A stretch of 64,000 nt of DNA, from assembly GCF_037083825.1 (NCBI RefSeq), contig NZ_JBAPLU010000003.1:248001-312000 (forward strand), read 5' to 3'. A program made the translations under genes and the position numbers. This document shows positions 21,832 through 30,837 of the stretch, piece by piece (the stretch's first letter is position 1; each line of letters begins with the position of its first letter). This DNA comes from Klenkia sesuvii (GTDB taxonomy: Bacteria > Actinomycetota > Actinomycetes > Mycobacteriales > Geodermatophilaceae). The notes beneath the pieces were generated by a model. It made no database searches and was not told the DNA's origin. It worked only from the letters and a program-made list of their open reading frames with translations.

Positions 21832-23679
21832 CTACAGCTGGACGTCCACGTCGTACTCGCGCAGCCAGCGGTCGACGAACAGCAACCGGTCCTGCACCAT
21901 CCGCGGCGCGTCCCGGCCGGCGTCGAGGTCGACCAGGTCGGCCAGCGGTGCGCCGTGGTCGGCGGCGAGCGCGGCGAAGCGGTCGGCGATGCCCGCGCCG
22001 TACCGCGGGTCCTGGGTCGAGGGGTAGGGGCTCTTGACCCGCTCCACCACCGAGCGCGGCAGCAGGTCGGCGGTGGCCGCCCGCAGCAGGCTCTTCTCCC
22101 GGCCGTCGAAGGTCTTGAGGTGCCAGGGGGTGTTGAAGACGTACTGCACCAGCCGGTGGTCGCAGAAGGGCACCCGCACCTCCAGGCCCACCGCCATGCT
22201 CATGCGGTCCTTGCGGTCGAGCAGCACGGGCAGGAACCGGGTCAGGTAGGCGTAGGAGACCTCGCGCATCCGCGCGTCGTGGCCGGTCTCGCCGGGCAGC
22301 CGTGGCACCTCGGCCATGGTCCGCCGGTAGGCGTCGTCGACGTGCCCGCGCAGGTCGAGCTCCTTGGCCACCCGCTCGTGCAGCAGGTCACCGGGATGGG
22401 TGCCCCCGACCATGCGCCCGGCCAGCCACGGGAAGGTGCCCGCCCCGACCGCGGCCGGGTCGTGGAAGTCGATGTACCCGCCGAAGACCTCGTCGGCGCT
22501 CTCGCCGGACAGGGCCACCGTCGAGCTGGCCCGCACCGCACCGAAGAGCAGGTACAGCGAGGTGTCGATCTCGCCCATGCCCGGGATGTCCCGGGCCCGC
22601 AGCACGGCGTCGCGGGCCGTGTCGTCCAGCAGCCGACCGTCGTCCAGGACGACGTCGGTGTGGTCGCTGGCCACGTGGGCGGCCACGTCGCGCACGTAGG
22701 GGGCGTCGGGGGTGGCGCGCACCTCGTCGGGCACGAAGTCGGTGTCGTTGCCGGCGAAGTCGACGGAGAACGAGCGCACCGGACCCTGGCCGGCCTCGGC
22801 CAGCTGCCGGGCGGCCAGCGCGGTCAGCGCCGAGGAGTCCAGGCCGCCGGACAGCAGCGTGCAGAGCGGGACGTCGGCGACGAGCTGCCGGCGGGCCGTG
22901 TCGTCGAGGATCTCCCGCACCCGGGCCACCGTGGCGTCGACGTCGTCGGTGTGCGGCGTGGACTCCAGCTGCCAGTAGCGCAGCTCCTGGACGCCGGCGC
23001 GGCTCACCCGGACGACGTGGCCGGGCGGCACCTCGCGCAGCCCGGCGAACGGGGTGTGCGCGGGGTCGGCCACCATGCCGAACACCTGCCGCAGCCCGGC
23101 GGCGTCGACCACGCGGCGGACGGCGGGGTGGGCCAGCACCGCCTTGGGCTCCGAGCCGAAGAGCACGCCGCCCGGGGTCGGGTGGTAGTAGAGCGGCTTG
23201 ACGCCGAGCCGGTCGCGGACGAGCAGCAGCTCCTCGCGGCGGGCGTCCCAGAGGGCGTAGGCGAACATGCCGTTGAAGCCGGCGACCACCTCGCGCGGGT
23301 CGCGGCCCAGGCCGGCGCGGTGGGCCCGCAGCACGACCTCGGTGTCGCTGGCGGTGTCGAAGCGGCCGCCCAGCGCCGCCCGGTGCTCCGGTGCGTCGTA
23401 GACCTCACCGGAGTACACGATGGCCAGCTCGTCGTCGGCCACCCGGTCGGCCTCGGGCCCGGCGCCCAGCGCACCCGACGACGAGAGCGCCATCGGCTGG
23501 CGGCCGTGCGCGACGTCGATGACGGCGAGCCGCCGGTGCCCCAGCGCGACGTGCCGGCGCAGGTAGAGACCCTCGTCGTCGGGGCCCCGGCAGGCCATCG
23601 TGTCGACCATCGCCTGCGCCGTGGCCCGCTGCTGCCGCAGGTCGTCGTCGAAGGAGACCCAGCCCGCGATTCCGCACAT
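21832..23679 (-). CDS. asnB: Asparagine synthetase (glutamine-hydrolysing)
   Basis: 615 aa. Cys2 nucleophile (MCGIAGWVS) starts the class II glutaminase domain, with RLAVIDVAHGRQPM and SDTEV; the synthetase domain carries the PP-loop LLSGGLDSSALTAL and SGESADEVFGGY. It makes Asn from Asp with Gln and ATP. ATG 23679 has GGAGGG 6 nt upstream and must be the start because Cys2 becomes the N-terminus after Met removal. The leader holds two hairpins. It converges on the lipase with 4 bp between stops. Confidence 0.94.
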   Translation of the reverse strand: MCGIAGWVSFDDDLRQQRATAQAMVDTMACRGPDDEGLYLRRHVALGHRRLAVIDVAHGRQPMALSSSGALGAGPEADRVADDELAIVYSGEVYDAPEHRAALGGRFDTASDTEVVLRAHRAGLGRDPREVVAGFNGMFAYALWDARREELLLVRDRLGVKPLYYHPTPGGVLFGSEPKAVLAHPAVRRVVDAAGLRQVFGMVADPAHTPFAGLREVPPGHVVRVSRAGVQELRYWQLESTPHTDDVDATVARVREILDDTARRQLVADVPLCTLLSGGLDSSALTALAARQLAEAGQGPVRSFSVDFAGNDTDFVPDEVRATPDAPYVRDVAAHVASDHTDVVLDDGRLLDDTARDAVLRARDIPGMGEIDTSLYLLFGAVRASSTVALSGESADEVFGGYIDFHDPAAVGAGTFPWLAGRMVGGTHPGDLLHERVAKELDLRGHVDDAYRRTMAEVPRLPGETGHDARMREVSYAYLTRFLPVLLDRKDRMSMAVGLEVRVPFCDHRLVQYVFNTPWHLKTFDGREKSLLRAATADLLPRSVVERVKSPYPSTQDPRYGAGIADRFAALAADHGAPLADLVDLDAGRDAPRMVQDRLLFVDRWLREYDVDVQL

Positions 23680-23698
23680 GTCGCACCCTCCAGAAGTG

Positions 23699-23745
23699 GT
23701 TGCTATCGGCAACTTCTTGCTACCCCCGGTCGCGGGTAGGTGCAA
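23699..23745 (-). promoter_or_regulatory. asnB leader/promoter with two inverted repeats
   Basis: GTTGC/GCAAC with a 5-nt loop (23699-23713) and CTACCC/GGGTAG (23720-23739), the second extendable to TTGC...GCAA. On the minus strand TTGCAC-17-TAGCAA could be a -35/-10 pair overlapping the second repeat. Either operators or small RNA hairpins. Confidence 0.45.
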
Positions 23746-23771
23746 CTCCGGTTCACAGAGAACTCCCCGGT

Positions 23772-24554
23772 TCAGCGCCCCAGCGCGGTGCGGAGGCGGG
23801 TCACCGCGATCGGGCCCACCCCGTGCAGCGCGAGCAGGTCGGCCTCCGGGACGGCGGCCACCGCCTCCAACGTGGTGAGCCCGGCGGCCCGCAGCGCCCG
23901 GGTGGCCGGCGCGCCCAGGCTGGGCAGCGGGGTGCCGGCCGGCGGCGCGGCCCGCTCGGGCACCGGCTGCCCCGCCGCGCGCAGCGCTGCGTCGACCACC
24001 GCCGCGCCGCGGGTCGAGAGCCGGTAGCCGATGTCGAGGGACTCGGTGAGCCCCAGCTCCTTGAGCTTGCGCACGTCGCGCTTGAACTCCGGGGTGGGGC
24101 GGCCCAGCTCCTCGGCCAGCTCTGGGGCCCGGCGCTCGGGGTGGGCGTCGATGATCGCCAGCGTGGCCGCCGTCCACGGCCCGACGGACGACGCACGGTC
24201 CAGCCGGTCGAGCCGGGCCCGCAGCGCGGCCACCTCCTCGGCGGTGGGCGGGGTGCGCCGCAGCACGGCCCGCGGGTCCTCACCGGCGAAGCGGACGCCC
24301 ACCCGGAACACCGGCCGGTCGGGGTCGGCCGCCAGCCCGCGCTGCAGGGCGGCGAGGTCGCGGGCGCCGGCGCGGCGGGCGTCGTCCTCGGTCAGGGTGT
24401 CGGGGTCGACCTCGTCGACCGAGGTGACCTCGACCAGCCCCACGCGGGTGCGCATGCGGGTGCCGACCAGCACCCGCGGCCGGTCCCACCGCCGGAACGC
24501 GAGGTCGATGTCCCCCGCCACGACGCCGTCGAGCTCCACCGGGCTGATCCGCAC
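23772..24554 (-). CDS. Unrecognised protein with C-terminal helix-hairpin-helix
   Basis: 260 aa. The N-terminal half begins VRISPVELDGVVAGDIDLAF and reads RWDRPRVLVGTRMRTRVG, reminiscent of an ASCH/PUA-like small domain; the middle (EFKRDVRKLKELGL) looks like a winged helix; the end (LHGVGPIAVTRLRTAL) is a helix-hairpin-helix DNA-binding motif. This points to a nucleic-acid-binding protein; no catalytic motif is seen. TACGGT lies 6 nt before GTG 24554, giving the start. Confidence 0.68.
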   Translation of the reverse strand: MRISPVELDGVVAGDIDLAFRRWDRPRVLVGTRMRTRVGLVEVTSVDEVDPDTLTEDDARRAGARDLAALQRGLAADPDRPVFRVGVRFAGEDPRAVLRRTPPTAEEVAALRARLDRLDRASSVGPWTAATLAIIDAHPERRAPELAEELGRPTPEFKRDVRKLKELGLTESLDIGYRLSTRGAAVVDAALRAAGQPVPERAAPPAGTPLPSLGAPATRALRAAGLTTLEAVAAVPEADLLALHGVGPIAVTRLRTALGR

Positions 24555-24560
24555 GTCCTG

Positions 24561-24566
24561 ACCGTA
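24561..24566 (-). promoter_or_regulatory. -10 box of the helix-hairpin-helix gene
   Basis: TACGGT on the minus strand, 6 nt from GTG 24554; leaderless arrangement. Confidence 0.55.
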
Positions 24567-24630
24567 GGTCGTCCCGGCGTGCCGGCTGCGCACTCCCCGG
24601 CGGCACCGCGCAGCAGGCACGCCGAGATCC

Positions 24631-25443
24631 TCACGAGGTGACGTCCTTCGTCGTGAAGTTGGCCCACGCGGCGCCCAGCAGCACCACGACGTAGACCGCC
24701 TGCAGCCCCAGCCCGCGCAGCACGTCCCGCCACAGGATCGGGTCGCGGAAGAAGTCGACGAAGCTCAGCCAGTAGCGGGTGGGCAGGTAGGGGGCGATGG
24801 ACGACGCCGCGTCGAGGGTGAACAGCAGCGACGAGCCGATGAGCACCGCCAGCGCGCCGAGCGTCGCCAGCTGGGGCGAGTCGGTCAGCGTGGAGAAGAA
24901 CAGCGCGAACGCCGCGACCCCCAGCATCGAGACGGTGACGTAGCCGATCGAGAGCACCGTGCGCCAGGCGACCTGCTCGGGGCTGAGGGTGCTGCCCGAC
25001 AGCGCCGTGGTGGCCCCGACCGACTGCACCTCGAAGAGCGTCGTCCCCACCAGGTAGCCGACCGCGGCCACGACGAGCACCGTGACCAGCACGAACGCGA
25101 TGACCGCGACCAGCTTGGCCACCAGCAGCCGGGTGCGGCCGGCCGGGCGGGCCAGCAGGTAGCGCAGCGTGCCGCCCTGCGCCTCGCCGGCCACCGCGTC
25201 CCCGGCCACCACCGCGACGGCGATCGGCAGGAACAGCGGCAGCACGATCGCCAGTGCGGCCAGCGGGAAGAGCGTGCCGTTGGTGAGGACGGCGGACAGG
25301 AACGCCGGCCCCTCCCCCGGTCGCGGCGCCAGGTCGGTGAGCTCCAGCAGCACGGCCACCAGGACCGGCAGGCTGTTCAGCAGCGCGATGGTGATCCAGG
25401 TGCGCGGCCGGCGGAACAGCTTGCGCAGCTCGACGGCGATCAC
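24631..25443 (-). CDS. ABC-2 type transporter permease
   Basis: 270 aa with six hydrophobic helices. It starts VIAVELRKLFRRPRTWIT, the usual cytoplasmic lead-in of ABC-2 permeases, and has AGEAQGGTLRYLLARPAGR, the conserved cytoplasmic loop contacting the ATPase. GTG 25443 overlaps the ATPase stop. Forms an exporter with the preceding ATPase; substrate unknown. Confidence 0.88.
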   Translation of the reverse strand: MIAVELRKLFRRPRTWITIALLNSLPVLVAVLLELTDLAPRPGEGPAFLSAVLTNGTLFPLAALAIVLPLFLPIAVAVVAGDAVAGEAQGGTLRYLLARPAGRTRLLVAKLVAVIAFVLVTVLVVAAVGYLVGTTLFEVQSVGATTALSGSTLSPEQVAWRTVLSIGYVTVSMLGVAAFALFFSTLTDSPQLATLGALAVLIGSSLLFTLDAASSIAPYLPTRYWLSFVDFFRDPILWRDVLRGLGLQAVYVVVLLGAAWANFTTKDVTS

Positions 25444-26387
25444 GCGGCCACCCCGGCCTGGACCCGGTCACCCGAGCCGGCCGCCGCGGCGAGCACGACC
25501 TCCTCCAGGGTGGGGCGCTGCAGCGCGAGCCCGTGCACGGGCACACCGGCCCCGACCAGCACCGCGTTCACCTCGGCCGGTTCGCTGCCTCTCACCACCA
25601 GCCGGTCGCCGGCGCCCGACAGCACCCGGTCCCCCAGCACCTCGCGGGCCCGGCCCGCCCGGGGCGTGTCGACCACGGTGGCGCCGGTGGGCGCGGTCAG
25701 GGTGGCCAGGTCGTCCTGCAGCACCACGCGGCCCCGGTCGAGCACCCCGACGCGGGTGGCCAGCTGCTCGATCTCGGCCAGCAGGTGGCTGGAGAGGAAG
25801 ACCGTCGTCCCGGTGCGGTTGAGGTCCAGCAGCAGGGTGCGGATCTCGTGGATGCCCTGCGGGTCCAGCCCGTTGGTCGGCTCGTCGAGCACGAGCAGCG
25901 CCGGACGGCGCAGCAGCGCCCCGGCCAGGCCGAGCCGCTGGCGCATGCCGAGGGAGAACCCGCGCACCGGCCGCTTGCCCACCCCGCCGAGGCCTACCTG
26001 GTCGAGCACCTCGGCGATCCGCGCGCGCCGGGTGCGCCGGGCCCCGCCCGGGCCGGCGGCGTCGAACAGCGACAGGTTCGCCGTCGCGGAGAGGTGCCCG
26101 TAGGCGGCCGGGTGCTCGATGAGGGCGCCGACCTGGGGCAGCACCTCGCGCGCGGCCCCCGGGATGGGCCGGCCGAGCACCTCGACCGTGCCGGCGGTGG
26201 GCAGCACCAGGCCCAGCAGCATGCGCACCGTGGTGGTCTTGCCCGAGCCGTTGGCACCGAGGAAGCCGTAGACGTCGCCGGCCCGGACGTCGAGGTCGAT
26301 GCCGTCGACCGCCCGCACCGCCCCCCGCCCGCTGCCGTAGACCTTGCGCAACCCGTGGGTGGCGATGACGGTGTCCGAGCCGGTCAA
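25440..26387 (-). CDS. ABC transporter ATP-binding protein
   Basis: 315 aa. Walker A GANGSGKTTT, signature FSLGMRQRLGLAG and Walker B LLVLDEPTNGLD with the switch His in FLSSHLLAEIEQ are complete. The last 90 residues (after RVVLQDD) are the DUF-like C-terminal extension of drug-export ATPases. The TTG start at 26387 overlaps the stop of the lipoprotein-carrier-like gene (TTGA). Energises the permease encoded next. Confidence 0.9.
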   Translation of the reverse strand: MTGSDTVIATHGLRKVYGSGRGAVRAVDGIDLDVRAGDVYGFLGANGSGKTTTVRMLLGLVLPTAGTVEVLGRPIPGAAREVLPQVGALIEHPAAYGHLSATANLSLFDAAGPGGARRTRRARIAEVLDQVGLGGVGKRPVRGFSLGMRQRLGLAGALLRRPALLVLDEPTNGLDPQGIHEIRTLLLDLNRTGTTVFLSSHLLAEIEQLATRVGVLDRGRVVLQDDLATLTAPTGATVVDTPRAGRAREVLGDRVLSGAGDRLVVRGSEPAEVNAVLVGAGVPVHGLALQRPTLEEVVLAAAAGSGDRVQAGVAA

Positions 26388-27496
26388 CGGCCTGCCTCCT
26401 GGATCTGGCGCGCGGCGGTGGCCAGCGCGTCGAGGGTGACCGTGCCGGCGAGCAGGTAGGTGCCGCTGCCGCCGTCCCGGGTGCTGGTGCCGGCGACCAT
26501 CAGCGACAGCGGCCCGGCAGCGATGCGCACGCCCAGGTCGTCGACGACGGCGCCGGGGGTGCGGGCCAGCTGGGCGCGCAGCGAACCGGCCGCCCGGCCA
26601 GGCAGCGCGCCGACGGCCAGCACGGTGATGCCCGAGCCGTACACGCCGACCTCCTCGGGCACCCCGTCGAAGGTGCGACGCGACAGGTCGGCCACGGTGC
26701 CGGGCAGGTCGGCCCGCTCCTGCCGGCCCTGTCCCCCGACCGCGGAGTCGACGTCCCGCAGGTCGCGGTCGGCGGTGATGTCGGCGCCCGGGGGCCGGGT
26801 GAACACGGTCGTCGACGCGGCCGGGGCCGACAGGTCGAGGTCGAGGAAGCGGGTGTCCAGCGCCGGTACGGAGGTGTCGGCGCCGCGCACCACCACCCGC
26901 AGCGGGAGGCCGGTGGCTGGGTCGACCCAGACGTCGACGGCCGACACCGACGCCGCGGCGTCGGCCGGGGCGTAGCGCAGGCCCACGGCGTCCACGCCGG
27001 CCACCCGGGCCGGGGCGATCCGGCTGAGCTCGGCGTCGGTGGCCTCCGAGAGCAGCCGGCGCCCCAGCGCGCTGGGCAGCAGGTCCGGCGCGGAGGGCAG
27101 CGCCAGCGGGGGGTCGTCGCCGCGGCTGGCGCGCTGGTCGGCGTAGTCCCAGGTCCAGGTGCCCGACGCGTCGCGGTGGGTGCCGGTCTCGCCGGTGGGG
27201 GTGACGACGTCCACCCGCCAGTCCTCGGGCCCGCGGTACCAGGCCCGCAGCGCGGTCTGGTCCGACAGCAGGTCGGCGACACCGGTCAGTGCGTCGGACA
27301 CCGGCAGGGTCAGCCCGCCGGTGGAGATGGCGTAGCCGGAGAAGGCGACGTCGTCGCTGGCCACCACCCGGGCCCGCAGGTCGGCGGCGGAGAGGTCCCG
27401 GTCGTCGGCCGGGAGCGCGGCGACCAGGGCCGGGAGGGAGACGAGGACGGCGAGCCCGAGGGCCACCACGGCCCAGCGCCACCCCCGTCGGACCAC
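26384..27496 (-). CDS. LolA/RseB-like secreted or anchored protein
   Basis: 370 aa. N-terminal signal segment VVRRGWRWAVVALGLAVLVS up to about residue 30, then a large extracytoplasmic beta-rich domain with WRVDVVTPTGET and VDVWVDPATGLPLRV, typical of LolA/RseB-like (DUF2092) folds that bind lipid or sense envelope stress. It is the first gene of a tightly overlapping operon with the ABC ATPase and permease, so it may present or sense the exported molecule. TACGGT lies 5 nt before GTG 27496. Confidence 0.8.
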   Translation of the reverse strand: MVRRGWRWAVVALGLAVLVSLPALVAALPADDRDLSAADLRARVVASDDVAFSGYAISTGGLTLPVSDALTGVADLLSDQTALRAWYRGPEDWRVDVVTPTGETGTHRDASGTWTWDYADQRASRGDDPPLALPSAPDLLPSALGRRLLSEATDAELSRIAPARVAGVDAVGLRYAPADAAASVSAVDVWVDPATGLPLRVVVRGADTSVPALDTRFLDLDLSAPAASTTVFTRPPGADITADRDLRDVDSAVGGQGRQERADLPGTVADLSRRTFDGVPEEVGVYGSGITVLAVGALPGRAAGSLRAQLARTPGAVVDDLGVRIAAGPLSLMVAGTSTRDGGSGTYLLAGTVTLDALATAARQIQEAGR

Positions 27497-27574
27497 GACC
27501 CACCGTACGTCGGGACGACGCCGTGCCGCCGCCGTGCCGCCGCCCCCGGGCGCCGGTCACAGGGTGCCCACAGG

Positions 27575-28048
27575 TCAGCCCGCCAGGAACAGCTCCAGCG
27601 CCTCGACGGCGAGCGCGTGGTCCTCGGCCTGCGGCAGCCCCGACACGGTCACCGTCCCGACGACCCCCACCCCCTCGACCGTGATCGGGAAGGCGCCGCC
27701 GTGGCCGGCCAGGCGGGCGGCGTCGATCCACGGGGCGTCCTCGAACACCTCCCCGCCGGCCCGCGCACGCAGCCCGGCCAGGAAGGACGACGTCCCGAGC
27801 TCCCGCACGGTGGCCACCTTGCGGGCGATCCAGACGTCGTTGTGCGCGGCGGTGCCGGGCAGCGCGGCGTGGAAGAGCTGCTGCTGGCCCCGGGTGAGGT
27901 CCACCGTGACCGGCAGGCCGCGGGCGCGGGCGAGCTCGACCAGCAGGGTGCCCAGCCGCCAGGCGTCGTCGTGGGTGAAGCTGCCGAGCACCAGCCGGCG
28001 TTCCTGGTCCTCCACCTGCGCGATCAGGGAGGCGATGTCGTCGGTCAC
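27575..28048 (-). CDS. UPF0303 / heme-degrading (GlcG/HbpS-like) domain protein
   Basis: 157 aa. VTVDLTRGQQQLFHAALPGT, WIARKVATVRELGTSSF and the Gly-rich HGGAFPITVEG loop match the UPF0303 branch of the GlcG/HbpS fold. Relatives bind heme or act in stress; no enzymatic residues can be assigned. GTG 28048 follows GACGAT with a 6-nt gap. It diverges from the next plus-strand gene with about 50 bp shared promoter. Confidence 0.82.
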   Translation of the reverse strand: MTDDIASLIAQVEDQERRLVLGSFTHDDAWRLGTLLVELARARGLPVTVDLTRGQQQLFHAALPGTAAHNDVWIARKVATVRELGTSSFLAGLRARAGGEVFEDAPWIDAARLAGHGGAFPITVEGVGVVGTVTVSGLPQAEDHALAVEALELFLAG

Positions 28049-28086
28049 CCGCCGATCGTCGCAGAGCGGGGTCCTCGCGACGCCGT

Positions 28087-28092
28087 TAGCGT
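28087..28092 (+). promoter_or_regulatory. -10 box of the 28.1-kb gene
   Basis: TAGCGT, 7 nt before GTG 28100; selects that GTG over the one at 28094 as the start of a leaderless mRNA. Confidence 0.6.
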
Positions 28093-28099
28093 CGTGCCC

Positions 28100-28735
28100 G
28101 TGGCAGCCCCCGTCTCCGACGCCGTCGTGGTCGACGTCCTCCGCCGGGTCGACCGGCTCTGGGCCCCCGTGGTGGCCCGGCTCGACCGCCCCGGCACGGT
28201 GCCCGCCGCCGAGCGGGCCGACTGGTGGGCCGGCACGGTGAGCCGGGTCGTCGCCGTCGGGTCGGCCGCGCCCCGGTTCGCCGGCAAGCTCGCCGACCTG
28301 CTCCCCCTGCAGAACGGGGTGGGCGCCGCGATGCAGTCGCTGGTGGTGCTCGGCGTCGCCGCCGAGCACGAGGTGACCGAGCCGGCCCGCCGGGTGGCGC
28401 TGCTCGCGGCCGTGCTGCTGGACCGACCGCTCACCCCCGAGCAGGTGTCCCCCCTCCTGACCAGGCAGAAGGGTGCCTACGCCGAGGACGTCCTGGGCGA
28501 GCGCGAGCGGCGGCGCGGCGCCGCCGGGGCGGCCCGCACGCTGTGGCGGGTGGCCCGGCTGCTCTCGCGCATCGACGACGCGCTCGACGCCCGCCCCAAG
28601 GGCAAGCTGGGTGCGCGGGCGCTGTCCAACCTGCCGGTGGTGGGCGTGGTGGGTGGGTACCGCGCCGAGCGCGTGGCGCTGCGCCGTGCGGCTCAGGAGG
28701 CCGACGCGGTGCTCAGCGACGCCAGTCGCGCGTAG
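28100..28735 (+). CDS. Hypothetical helical protein, possible membrane association
   Basis: 211 aa, unrecognised. Mostly Ala/Val/Leu/Arg-rich helices; QNGVGAAMQSLVVLGVAA is amphipathic and SNLPVVGVVGGYRAE near the C-terminus may touch the membrane. No catalytic motif. Leaderless start at GTG 28100. The last 43 bp overlap the 3' end of the convergent metF gene, an unusually long tail overlap. Confidence 0.68.
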   Translation: MAAPVSDAVVVDVLRRVDRLWAPVVARLDRPGTVPAAERADWWAGTVSRVVAVGSAAPRFAGKLADLLPLQNGVGAAMQSLVVLGVAAEHEVTEPARRVALLAAVLLDRPLTPEQVSPLLTRQKGAYAEDVLGERERRRGAAGAARTLWRVARLLSRIDDALDARPKGKLGARALSNLPVVGVVGGYRAERVALRRAAQEADAVLSDASRA

Positions 28736-29601
28736 ACCTCACGGGTCGCCGTCGAGCGGTTCATGGTGATGAAGTGGATGCCCGGCACGCCCTCGGCCAG
28801 CAGGGTCGCGCACATGTCGGTGGCCACGTCGACGCCGAGGTCGCGCTGGGCCCGCTTGGCCTCGGGCGTCTCGCCGTCGACGGCGGCGAACCGGGCGTCG
28901 AGGTCGGCCGGGAAGGCCTGGCCCGACAGCTGCACGATGCGGGCGATCTGCTTGTAGCTGGTCACCGGCATCACGCCGGCCAGCACGGGGACGTCGCAGC
29001 CGCGGGCCGCCACCCGGTCGCGCAGCCGCAGGTAGTCCTCGACCCGGAAGAACATCTGGGTGATGGCGAAGTCGGCACCCGCGCGGCACTTGGCCACGAA
29101 CATGTCCGCGTCGGTCTCGGGGTCCGGTGACCGGGGGTGGGACTCGGGGAAGGCAGCCACGCCGACGCCGAAGTCACCGATGGACTTCACCAGCTCGACC
29201 AGCTCGGCGGCGTAGCGCAGACCCTCGGGGTGGGCGGTCCACTCGGCCTGCGGGTCCGCGCCCGGCGGGTCACCGCGCAGCGCCATGATGTTGCGCACCC
29301 CGGCCGCGGCCAGCCGGCTGACGACGTTGCGCAGCTCGGTCACCGAGTGGTCGACGGCGGTCAGGTGGGCCAGCGGCAGCATCGTGGTGTCGGTCGCGAT
29401 GCGCTCGGTGACCGCCAGGGTGCCCTCGCGCGTCGAGCCGCCGGCGCCGTAGGTCACCGACACGAACGAGGGGGCCAGCCGCTCCAGCTCGCGCAGCGCC
29501 GTCCACAGCTGGTCCTGCCCGGCCTCGTTCTTCGGGGGGAAGAACTCGAACGACCAGGTGGGTCGGGCCTGGTCGAGCAGGTCGCGCACGGTGCCGGTCA
29601 C
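28693..29601 (-). CDS. metF: Methylenetetrahydrofolate reductase (NADPH-type flavoprotein)
   Basis: 302 aa, normal for bacterial MetF. SFEFFPPKNEAGQ with the catalytic Glu, TYGAGGSTREGT and ITQMFFRVEDYLRL are standard motifs. Reduces methylene-THF to methyl-THF for methionine synthesis. GTG 29601 was chosen because TACTCT lies 8 nt upstream; a TTG at 29610 is the alternative. In mycobacteria a MetF-like gene (Rv2172c) also lies divergent from a GGPP synthase gene, as here. Confidence 0.93.
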   Translation of the reverse strand: MTGTVRDLLDQARPTWSFEFFPPKNEAGQDQLWTALRELERLAPSFVSVTYGAGGSTREGTLAVTERIATDTTMLPLAHLTAVDHSVTELRNVVSRLAAAGVRNIMALRGDPPGADPQAEWTAHPEGLRYAAELVELVKSIGDFGVGVAAFPESHPRSPDPETDADMFVAKCRAGADFAITQMFFRVEDYLRLRDRVAARGCDVPVLAGVMPVTSYKQIARIVQLSGQAFPADLDARFAAVDGETPEAKRAQRDLGVDVATDMCATLLAEGVPGIHFITMNRSTATREVYARLASLSTASAS

Positions 29602-29703
29602 GGGCGGCAAGAGTACGGCGCGCGACGCCCGATCGGCGTGGGGCCGCGGTGGCGCTCGTGATCACGACAGGTACGAGCCACCGGGTCCGGGCATACTCGC
29701 AGG

Positions 29704-30837
29704 GTGACCGCAGGGACCGAAGCGACTCCATCAACCAGCGCAAACAGCGCTGACCAGGCGGTTTCCCTCCGCGCCGCCGACCTGGACCGGCTCCGCACGA
29801 CGGTCAGCGACACCCTCGACGCGTTCCTGGCCGAGAAGCGGGCCGTGCTCGCCGGGATGGACGACGCGCTCGTGCCCGTGCTCGAGGAGGTGCGCGCGGT
29901 CGCCGAGGGCGGCAAGCGGTTGCGGCCGGCCTTCGCCTACTGGGGGTGGCGCGCCGTCTCCACCGCCCACCCCGAGGACGACACCGCCGTGCTGCGGGCC
30001 GTCGCCGCGCTGGAGTTCGTGCACGGCAGCGCCCTGGTGCACGACGACGTCATGGACGAGGCCACCACCCGCCGCGGTCGCCCGGCCACCCACGTGGGCT
30101 TCGCCGACCGGCACACCGAGCTCGGCCTGGACGGCGACCCCGCCCTCTTCGGCACCGGAGCGGCCATCCTCGTCGGCGACCTGGCCCTGGTGTGGTCCGA
30201 CGAGCTGCTGCGCCGGTCGGGCATCTCGGCCGAGGCACTGGTGCGGGCCCGGCCGGTGTGGGACACCATGCGCACCGAGGTCACCGCAGGGCAGTACCTC
30301 GACCTCCTCCGGGCCGCCGGTGGCCTGCCCGGGCCCGGGGGTGCGCTCAAGGTCGCCCGCTACAAGAGCGCCGGCTACACCGTGCAGCGGCCGCTGCACC
30401 TGGGCGCGGCCATCGCCGACGCCGGCCCCGAGGTGGTCGAGGCCTACACCGCCATCGCGTTGCCGCTGGGCGAGGCCTTCCAGCTGCGCGACGACGTCCT
30501 GGGCGTGTTCGGCGACCCCCAGGTCACCGGCAAGTCCGCCGACGAGGACCTCCGCGAGGGCAAGCAGACCCTCCTGGTCGCCCTCACCGAGGCGGCGGCC
30601 GACGCCGAGGGCCGGGCGCTGCTGCGCCGGGTGCTGGGCGACGCCGGCTCCTCGGCCGGCGACCTCGACGCCGTCCGCGACCTGATGCGCCGGTCCGGCG
30701 CGGTCGAGCAGGTGGAGGACCGCATCACCACGCAGACCGCAGCCGCCCGCGAGGCCATCGCCGAGGCCCCCGTCCTCGACGACGCCCGCACCGCGCTCGA
30801 CGCGCTGGCCGTCGCCGCGACCACCCGCACCACGTGA
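29704..30837 (+). CDS. crtE: Polyprenyl synthetase (geranylgeranyl diphosphate synthase)
   Basis: 377 aa. First Asp-rich motif in HDDVMDEATTRRGRP, chain elongation region and second motif FQLRDDVLGVFGDP; the latter has DDxxG instead of DDxxD at its end, as in many actinobacterial GGPP synthases. Makes C20 GGPP for phytoene. First gene of crtE-crtI-crtB with GTGA overlaps. CATACT lies 6 nt before GTG 29704. Occupies the position of idsA2 in mycobacteria. Confidence 0.92.
   Translation: MTAGTEATPSTSANSADQAVSLRAADLDRLRTTVSDTLDAFLAEKRAVLAGMDDALVPVLEEVRAVAEGGKRLRPAFAYWGWRAVSTAHPEDDTAVLRAVAALEFVHGSALVHDDVMDEATTRRGRPATHVGFADRHTELGLDGDPALFGTGAAILVGDLALVWSDELLRRSGISAEALVRARPVWDTMRTEVTAGQYLDLLRAAGGLPGPGGALKVARYKSAGYTVQRPLHLGAAIADAGPEVVEAYTAIALPLGEAFQLRDDVLGVFGDPQVTGKSADEDLREGKQTLLVALTEAAADAEGRALLRRVLGDAGSSAGDLDAVRDLMRRSGAVEQVEDRITTQTAAAREAIAEAPVLDDARTALDALAVAATTRTT

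Noticed and set aside
23680..23760. T-box leader for asnB
   Set aside because: The conserved T-box sequence and antiterminator are absent; the region is too short.
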